DNA of 8,019 bases from Pirellulaceae bacterium (GTDB lineage Bacteria > Planctomycetota > Planctomycetia > Pirellulales > Pirellulaceae): contig JASLRF010000337.1 in NCBI GenBank assembly GCA_030744095.1, positions 1 through 8,019 of the forward strand, given 5' to 3'. A program made the translations under genes and the position numbers. Shown piece by piece: positions 1-4,778 of this stretch. The stretch's first letter is position 1; each line of letters opens with the position of its first letter. Under the pieces are notes generated by a model. The model did not search any database. It worked only from the letters and a program-made list of their open reading frames with translations, and had not been told where the DNA came from.

Positions 1-337
1 AGAGCATCGTCGAGAAATCGGTCATCGCGCCGATGCCAAGAAAAATCAAGGGCGGAAACAGTCCGTATTTCACGCCAAAGTAAATCATACTCAACACGCT
101 GACGCTCATCGGCCCGCCACCCTGGCTACCGTCGTCGTAGACGCTGAGTGCCATCGATTGGACAAACGGGATATTGCCGACGATGATGCCGAAGCCGATG
201 GGCAACAGCAAAAGCGGCTCGTAGTCCTTTATGATGGCCAAGGCAATAAACAGGATGCCGATGATAATCATCACGGCATTGCCCCATTCCATCAGGTAGA
301 AGCCGGTCGTTTGAAGAAAATCGTACAGGATTTGCAT
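1..337 (-). CDS. oadB: Na+-transporting biotin-dependent decarboxylase, beta subunit (N-terminal 112 residues; 3' end outside window)
   Basis: This is the integral membrane subunit that couples decarboxylation of carboxybiotin to Na+ export in the oxaloacetate / methylmalonyl-CoA / glutaconyl-CoA decarboxylase family. The frame opens with ATG at 337 and stays open to the left edge. Visible family landmarks are a hydrophobic segment at about residues 19-36, the block YEPLLLLPIGFG at 39-50 followed by NIP, and YFGVKYGLFPPLIFLGIGAM at 86-105 followed by TDF, all highly characteristic of OadB/GcdB/MmdB. Full-length members are roughly 370-430 residues, so only the first quarter is present. The start fits the family's usual N-terminus, although no clear Shine-Dalgarno sequence precedes it. 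It lies 49 bp after the gamma-subunit gene, so the two are probably co-transcribed. Which acyl substrate is used cannot be told from this subunit; the symbol names the family only. Confidence 0.88.
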   Translation of the reverse strand, partial: MQILYDFLQTTGFYLMEWGNAVMIIIGILFIALAIIKDYEPLLLLPIGFGIIVGNIPFVQSMALSVYDDGSQGGGPMSVSVLSMIYFGVKYGLFPPLIFLGIGAMTDFSTML

Positions 338-386
338 AGAATTCGTTGCGATGGAAAGGCACGCCGCTGAAAGGCGACTGGCAGGA

Positions 387-668
387 CTAATTCTTCTTGC
401 GGTGCCGAGCGTGCAGCGCGAAACCGATCGCCGCTACGACAGCTTCGTCGTGGTTGTTTGTGCTTGTGGTGGGCACCGTTGCCGCATGACTCTTGGGCTC
501 AGGCGGCAGTACGGATTCCAACATCGCCAAAATGCGCGGCAAACTTGCGATGAACAGGCTGATCAAGACCAACGCAACAAACACAATAGAAATGCCGGTG
601 ATCGAAATCCCGATGCCTTCGTATTCGGTGATGTTTCGAATTCCGTAATACTGTTGGGCGAAGATCAC
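387..668 (-). CDS. oadG: Na+-transporting decarboxylase, gamma subunit (OadG family)
   Basis: This small membrane-anchored subunit of a Na+-pumping decarboxylase complex holds the alpha and beta subunits together. The protein is 93 residues. It has one predicted membrane helix at about residues 19-43 (GIGISITGISIVFVALVLIS and onward), a Pro-rich linker (LPPEPKS), and a C-terminal helix with DEAVVAAIGFALHARHR at about 74-90, which matches the 'EE-x-AAI-x-AAI' segment typical of OadG proteins. The start chosen is GTG at 668; there is no ATG in the frame upstream and no good Shine-Dalgarno site, so the exact start is uncertain. The beta subunit follows 49 bp downstream, which strongly supports the assignment. 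No alpha (carboxyltransferase) subunit is visible; it may lie beyond the left edge or elsewhere. Confidence 0.8.
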   Translation of the reverse strand: MIFAQQYYGIRNITEYEGIGISITGISIVFVALVLISLFIASLPRILAMLESVLPPEPKSHAATVPTTSTNNHDEAVVAAIGFALHARHRKKN

Positions 669-876
669 GTGAATCGCTGGGAGTCCTAGAGAAAACGGGG
701 CCCGGGGGGGGGAGGGACGATCTATTGCGCATCCGAATCGCCTAGGGTAACTCGCCCAGGGCGTTGTGTCGAGGGTGCCGTGTCGTCGCTGAAAGACTCG
801 CCCAATCCTAAAAATCAGGCGGTTTCCGGACTTTTCCGTGTGTTACCCCAGATCGCGTACGAGGACGCAAGAGCGA
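669..876. other. Intergenic region between sulfatase and decarboxylase genes, with G/C homopolymer
   Basis: These 208 bp separate the sulfatase stop from the gamma-subunit start and presumably hold the promoter of the decarboxylase genes. I could not identify a convincing -35/-10 pair. The notable content is a GC block at 697-716 that includes nine consecutive G at 704-712 on the plus strand (nine C on the coding strand), preceded by GGGGCCC and followed by AGGG. A weak short hairpin (CGGA-AAAG-TCCG on the minus strand, about 829-840) lies soon after the sulfatase stop, with a T-run some 15 nt further on. It is too weak to call a terminator. Confidence 0.5.
704..712. repeat. Nine-base G homopolymer upstream of oadG
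   Basis: Nine consecutive G on the plus strand lie 36 bp upstream of the proposed GTG start of the gamma subunit. Together with neighbouring G4 and G3 runs the tract could slip during replication or form a G-rich structure. It is outside any supported coding region. It may also simply be hard to sequence accurately. Confidence 0.6.
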
Positions 877-2388
877 CTATTTGCGATTGCGATACGCTGG
901 CCACTCGATCCGCTGCGATTCGTAGCGGGGCCACGTCCACGCCTCCCAGACCGGGCTTTCTGCTTGAACTTCGTGGTACAGCGATTTCATCAGGGTCGAC
1001 ATCCGCGCCAGCCGATCGGGTTGGGACGCAGAAAGGTCCGTCGTTTCGCCGATGTCGGTCTTGAGGTTATAGAGCTCGAATTTCGCCAGCTCGGCTGTCT
1101 TGATCGCCTGCATTTCTTCGGGAAGCAGGTCGGCCGACGGCTTCAAGGCGGGAATGTTCAAGTGCGCCAACAGCTTCCAATCGCCGATCCGCATGGCCAC
1201 CTTCGTCTTACTGGCGGCGCGCAAGAAATGCCAATACAACGGAGTCGTTCGCTCGAGGCGTTTTCCTTCAAGCAGCGGAAGGATGTTTGCACCGTCGATC
1301 TTTCGATCGCTGGGAACAGGAATCCCCGCGACGCCGCAGAGCGTCGGCAACAGATCCACTCCGCAGATCGGCGTGTTACTGGTCTCGCCGGCCGCGGTGT
1401 GTCCCGGCCAGCGCAAGATGCCAGGGACGCGGATTCCGCCATCATAAAGATGCCCCTTCTTAGCACGCAACGGACCTGCGGATCCATGGGGGTGAATCCC
1501 CGTGATCGCCGGACCGTTGTCGCTGGTGAAGAGCAGAAACGTGTTGTCGCTGAGCTTGAGACGGTCGAGCGTAGCGGCCAGGCGACCAAAGGCGTCGTCC
1601 ATCTGCGTAACATTGCCGTGATGCGCAGCACGGCTGAGGTCGTTGCGTGTCGGTTTGCCGGGTGGCGGATACAGATCGCTAAAACGTTTGTCCGACGCAA
1701 TCGGTTCGTGGGGTTCGTGAAAACAGACATAGAGAAAGAACGGCTTCTCCTCATCGCGGCCGTTTTCAAGCCAGGTGATCGCTTCGTCTGCCACCAGCGG
1801 TGCCGCATAACCCTTTAGCGGTCCGGCCGGTCTTCCATTGCGGACAAAGTTGACAGGGTTCTTGTGGTTGGGTAACGCATTGTTTTGCGTGGAAAACCAA
1901 TGGTCGAAACCGTGGTCTGACGGCTGCGGCTGCGACGGCAAATTGAAGTCACCGTTGAGATGCCATTTTCCGACGTGACAGGTCGAATAGCCCGCGCTGC
2001 GCAATAGCGTGGCGATCGTAATCTCGCTGCGACGAACGTGCATCGGCGAGAACATGGGAATCCAATTGTGAATGCCGACGCGATAGGGCGTCCTCCCCGT
2101 CATCAAGCCCGTCCGTGCAGGCGAACAGTTAGCGGCTGCCGCATAGCAGTCAGTAAATCGCAGGCCTTCTCGCGCTAACTGATCCAAATTTGGCGTCTTG
2201 ATGACTGGGTGGCCATAGCAAGCCAGATCGCCATAGCCCAAATCGTCCGCCAATACGACGACGATGTTCGGTCGCCGATCGTTGGCCATGACCGACGACG
2301 GCAGCAGAACGACAAGCAACATGAGTAAGGCCCACGTACCGAACGTGGTTCGCTTTACGACGACGGAAAGCACTCTGGATGATCTCAT
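877..2388 (-). CDS. Secreted type I sulfatase (arylsulfatase A-like, formylglycine type)
   Basis: This enzyme hydrolyses sulfate esters, most likely on sulfated polysaccharides or their fragments, in the periplasm or outside the cell. The protein is 503 residues. It begins with a signal peptide (basic N-terminus, hydrophobic stretch near residues 18-30, probable cleavage after SVMA at about 35). Catalytic landmarks in order: metal-binding DD at 48-49 in LADDLGYGD; the CSPAR motif at 88-92, whose Cys is the one converted to formylglycine; GKWHL with K141 and H143; an HEPHEP segment near 224-229; SDNGP with D290 and N291; and KKG at 310-312 followed by DGG. The C-terminus has the usual LYNLKTDIGETTDL segment. 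ATG at 2388 is chosen because AAAGGA lies 6 nt upstream, a signal peptide follows directly, and an in-frame upstream extension would overlap the redoxin gene. An in-frame ATG at 2409 is a weaker alternative. The true substrate cannot be read from sequence; the nearest family impression is GALNS/arylsulfatase A-like (S1). Confidence 0.93.
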   Translation of the reverse strand: MRSSRVLSVVVKRTTFGTWALLMLLVVLLPSSVMANDRRPNIVVVLADDLGYGDLACYGHPVIKTPNLDQLAREGLRFTDCYAAAANCSPARTGLMTGRTPYRVGIHNWIPMFSPMHVRRSEITIATLLRSAGYSTCHVGKWHLNGDFNLPSQPQPSDHGFDHWFSTQNNALPNHKNPVNFVRNGRPAGPLKGYAAPLVADEAITWLENGRDEEKPFFLYVCFHEPHEPIASDKRFSDLYPPPGKPTRNDLSRAAHHGNVTQMDDAFGRLAATLDRLKLSDNTFLLFTSDNGPAITGIHPHGSAGPLRAKKGHLYDGGIRVPGILRWPGHTAAGETSNTPICGVDLLPTLCGVAGIPVPSDRKIDGANILPLLEGKRLERTTPLYWHFLRAASKTKVAMRIGDWKLLAHLNIPALKPSADLLPEEMQAIKTAELAKFELYNLKTDIGETTDLSASQPDRLARMSTLMKSLYHEVQAESPVWEAWTWPRYESQRIEWPAYRNRK

Positions 2389-2400
2389 CGACGTTCCTTT
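2389..2400 (-). promoter_or_regulatory. Shine-Dalgarno site deciding the sulfatase start
   Basis: On the minus strand AAAGGA (2400-2395) stands 6 nt before the ATG at 2388. It is one of the two clear ribosome-binding sites in the window, and it favours this start over the in-frame ATG at 2409 and the long N-terminal extension that overlaps the upstream gene. Confidence 0.75.
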
Positions 2401-2446
2401 TGTGTTCATCAAGTTGCATTGTCGATCGGTCTGTTGATGAGCGATG

Positions 2447-3742
2447 TTAATCATCGAGCCACGCTTTGCGCTCTTGAAATAACCGCCGCCGCGTTGCTTC
2501 GCGGAAACGGTTGTCAAAGTCGCCTTTTGGGCGACCATCAAACTTTTCAGGCGAAATGATCCTGGCAATCTGCTTTCCGAATCCAATGCTCGGATTGAGA
2601 TAGAACGAGAGGGTAGCGTGTCGCACCTGGCCGTCCCGATCTCCTTCGAAAGCACGAGCCAATTGAAAATGAGCTTGGCCGAGTCGCTGCGATTCCGCGC
2701 CACCCGCCTGTGCGATGGCTTTCGTGTTGTAATATTCGACGGCCCGCTGCAGGACCACGCGGGCCTCTTGGTAAAGTCCGAGCGCCGAATACCGCGAGCC
2801 CAACTGTATGGCCACAGCCAGATCGCGCTGATCTCGTGAATTGGCTTCTGTTAGTCGAGCCAGTTCGGTGGCGTCAAGACGTGCGCCAGGATCCGACCAT
2901 TGAGCGCGAATTTCGGCAGTCACCGGCCGCGTCATACCGAGTTCGGGCAATCGTTGCTGCCAGTTCTTCAGTTCCAGCACAACACCATGTTCGTCGACGA
3001 AGAACGTCTTTGGGACGGCTCCGAACCGCGTCGCATAATCTGGATCAACCAGGGCTGGAAACGTTACACCAAATCGATCGTAGTATCGCTTCGCCGGCGC
3101 AATTCCCTCGGCATCAAGCGCCAGGCCGACGACGGTGAAGTCATCGCCACCGAACTTCCGAAAAGTCTCCTGCCACCCGGGCAGGTTGTTGCGGCAGAAT
3201 CACCAACTGGCCCAACAATAGAGAATGTATCGTTTGCCTAAATACTGCGAGAAACGGACCTCATTGCCGGCAACATCAACAAATGGGATATCGGGAAGCG
3301 TTTCGCCCTTGCCAAAGCCGCGTCCTCGCCCCCACGGGGCATTGTAACCGGGCGCGGCGATCTGGCCTTCACCGACGAACGGCTCAGTGCGTGGAACGAT
3401 GGTGACCTGGCCAGCGGTCTCGACCACACGAAATCGCAACGCCCCACTGACGACGTCGGCTGCGATTAGAAGCTGTTCACCGTCACGCCTGTGATTATCC
3501 GCGGCAAGCCGGACAGGAATGCAAAACCCGCCGTCTTTGTCACGGCAGAACGTGACGAGCCGCTGTGGGTCGACGATCTTCAATTCAAAATTAAGTGACT
3601 TGGCAAGATCTGCGGCGTCCAAGAATAGGACTTTCTTGTCACGGGAAAAACGGATGGTGTCCGGACGCTGTGGTTTGGCGGCGGTGGCCCAATTCGAGAT
3701 CAGGATCAGTGCACTCAACGTGATCGTAAGCCGGTGGCACAT
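2447..3742 (-). CDS. Secreted TlpA-like redoxin with in-frame TGA at the active-site Cys (candidate selenoprotein; otherwise a nonsense-disrupted gene)
   Basis: Read through one TGA, this gene encodes a 431-residue periplasmic thiol-disulfide oxidoreductase of the TlpA/redoxin type. Residues 1-22 form a signal peptide (hydrophobic core, cleavage near ATAA). Residues 33-118 form a small beta-rich region of unknown role with Cys66 and Cys74. The thioredoxin-like domain starts near 145: LPDIPFVDVAGNEVRF, then YILYCWASW at 172-180, TGA as codon 181, then FCRNNLP at 182-188, a VVGLALD strand at 204-210, and a cis-Pro loop AVPKTFFVD with P244. Residues about 290-431 look helical and TPR-like. TGA falls where the family has the first redox Cys, and the frame stays open for 250 codons beyond it, so readthrough as selenocysteine is plausible. 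The visible motif U-F-C is one residue shorter than CxxC. No ATG follows the TGA until the end of the Trx domain (GTG at 2980, ATG at 2935), so reinitiation could not rebuild the redox domain. The start at 3742 lacks a strong Shine-Dalgarno site but gives a good signal peptide. The sulfatase follows after 58 bp. Confidence 0.7.
3169..3202 (-). promoter_or_regulatory. Candidate bacterial SECIS element: TGA plus downstream hairpin
   Basis: The TGA occupies 3202-3200. Beginning 15 nt after it, CCTGCC (3185-3180) pairs perfectly with GGCAGG (3174-3169) around the five-base loop CGGGT (3179-3175). The loop starts 20 nt after the TGA and has G at its second position. As I recall the bacterial SECIS model (stem of at least 4 bp, short apical loop with a G among its first two bases, loop roughly 16-37 nt after UGA), all these conditions are met. 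A competing fold pairs TTCTGCC (3199-3193) with GGCAGGA (3174-3168) with one G-U pair. GC-rich coding sequence forms hairpins by chance, so this supports but does not prove recoding. Confidence 0.5.
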
Positions 3743-3784
3743 CGACAGAACTCACTACGGTAGGAATTTGCAACGCAATTTGGT

Positions 3785-3806
3785 GCTAACCTCACCTCAG
3801 GATAGC
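3785..3806. repeat. Imperfect 22-bp inverted repeat upstream of the redoxin gene
   Basis: GCTA and CCT arms (minus strand 3806-3803 and 3801-3799) pair with AGG and TAGC across a 6-base centre GAGGTG, with a single T-T mismatch. It lies 43 bp before the redoxin ATG and about 75 bp after the CorA-like stop. No T-tract follows on either strand, so an intrinsic terminator is unlikely. An operator or a chance palindrome are the remaining options. Confidence 0.35.
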
Positions 3807-3879
3807 AGAAAGGGGATACGAGAAGAAATGTCGTCGCATTGCCCCGAAATGCCGGCTCCGCCTGTCGACCAAAAACGAA

Positions 3880-4683
3880 CTACGGGTTCGAGCCTCTTCG
3901 CATGTCGTCGCGCGGTTGGGGCGTGCGATTGATCGCCAGTGTGATCAGCGCGCCGAGGATCAAGCCGCCCACGATCAGTCCCAGAAAGAGGGGCGGGAGC
4001 AGACCGACGTCGACAAGCGATTGCCGATCACGTCCGATTATCGCCGACAGAGTTTCAAGATCGATCCCAAAGATGGCCGCCACTGTCGCAATCGGAAAGA
4101 AAATGGCTACCAAAATGTTCAGCCGGTGCGAGGCAATTGCCATCCGTTGGCTGGCCCGAGTCTGCTCTTCAGCGCGTCTCGCGACGGTCAGGTCGAGTGC
4201 GTTCTTTGTTTCGCCAGTTAACAATTCTGCAGTGCGTTCGATCGTATATGCTCGGTCCCGTGCGTCGATGATCTCGTGAGACGCCGGCGACATCTTCCGC
4301 GCCTCCTGCAATGCCTCATGCAGGTTGATCGCCGCACGCCGAACTGGTGAAAGACAGACGAGAACATCGAAATAGTCATCGGCTGTGCTGGCTTCCTCTT
4401 CTTGTCGATCAAGAGCTGCAAGTGCTGACTCGTATTCGTCCAGATGTTTGTTGAGTGCGGCAATGCCGCTGCCCAATTCGTTGGACGACCATACTCCGTG
4501 GTCATCGTGCCAAAAGAATCGACCGACACGTTGCGCGTCTTCTGGTTTGGGTGGTGTGTGTAGGACAAGTAACAAATGCCCGTCGGCTTGCATCGCACGT
4601 TGACGCCCAGCGTGTGACCCGAGGCGATCGTGGAAATTCTGGGGGACCTGCCAGGCGGCTGGTAGAATCGACTGCTTGGTCAT
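3880..4683 (-). CDS. CorA-like divalent-cation transporter family membrane protein with GID in place of GMN
   Basis: The protein is 267 residues with the layout of the CorA superfamily: a soluble N-terminal alpha/beta region (residues about 10-70, including GRQRAMQADGHLLLVLHTPP), a long charged helical region (about 75-185, with HLDEYESALAALDRQEEEAS), and two C-terminal membrane helices (about 187-206 and 228-251) followed by a short basic tail. The end of the first helix reads LNILVAIFFPIATVAAIFGID. This aligns with the CorA 'LT-x-IF-x-P-x-T-x-IAGIYGMN' segment, but the signature GMN is replaced by GID (206-208). GMN forms the ion-selectivity loop in classical CorA, so Mg2+ transport should not be assumed. 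It is also shorter than typical CorA (about 316 residues). The ATG at 4683 has GGAG 7 nt upstream, supporting the start. It lies 95 bp after the giant protein's stop and 137 bp before the redoxin start, so operon membership is unclear. Confidence 0.7.
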   Translation of the reverse strand: MTKQSILPAAWQVPQNFHDRLGSHAGRQRAMQADGHLLLVLHTPPKPEDAQRVGRFFWHDDHGVWSSNELGSGIAALNKHLDEYESALAALDRQEEEASTADDYFDVLVCLSPVRRAAINLHEALQEARKMSPASHEIIDARDRAYTIERTAELLTGETKNALDLTVARRAEEQTRASQRMAIASHRLNILVAIFFPIATVAAIFGIDLETLSAIIGRDRQSLVDVGLLPPLFLGLIVGGLILGALITLAINRTPQPRDDMRRGSNP

Positions 4684-4694
4684 TGTTTGACTCC
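4684..4694 (-). promoter_or_regulatory. Shine-Dalgarno site of the CorA-like gene
   Basis: On the minus strand GGAG (4694-4691) stands 7 nt before the ATG at 4683, which supports that start. The 95-bp gap it sits in, back to the stop of the giant protein, contains only a 4-bp CCGA-TTT-TCGG hairpin and no T-tract. Confidence 0.65.
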
Positions 4695-4778
4695 GTTTTG
4701 AACGGTGTGCATGACCACAAGCGTACCGAAAATCGGCCCGAGCAACTACTCTTGGGGGCTGTTGAATTCGGACGTTCC

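Noticed and set aside
126..362. 78-codon open frame on the minus strand over the left edge
   Set aside because: It is a frame-shifted shadow of the beta-subunit gene, which carries the family motifs in the neighbouring frame.
669..876. Terminator or promoter in the sulfatase-decarboxylase gap
   Set aside because: The hairpins are short, the T-run is displaced, and no -35/-10 pair with acceptable spacing could be defended.
838..1818. 326-codon open frame on the plus strand
   Set aside because: It lies antisense to the sulfatase, whose catalytic motifs are all present; the plus-strand translation has no recognisable domain and is Arg-rich, as expected for a shadow frame in GC-rich DNA.
2389..2703. 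N-terminal extension of the sulfatase to 2703
   Set aside because: It would overlap the end of the redoxin gene, puts the signal peptide in the middle of the protein, and ignores the strong Shine-Dalgarno site before 2388.
2447..2980. A separate 177-residue gene starting at GTG 2980
   Set aside because: The frame is continuous with thioredoxin-fold sequence back to the TGA at 3200, and the start would fall inside that domain without an RBS.
3169..3202. A frameshift rather than an in-frame stop in the redoxin gene
   Set aside because: Sequence on both sides of the TGA reads as one thioredoxin domain in the same frame, so no change of frame is needed.
4684..4778. Intrinsic terminator after the giant protein gene
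   Set aside because: Only a 4-bp hairpin (CCGA-TTT-TCGG) is present, with no following T-tract.
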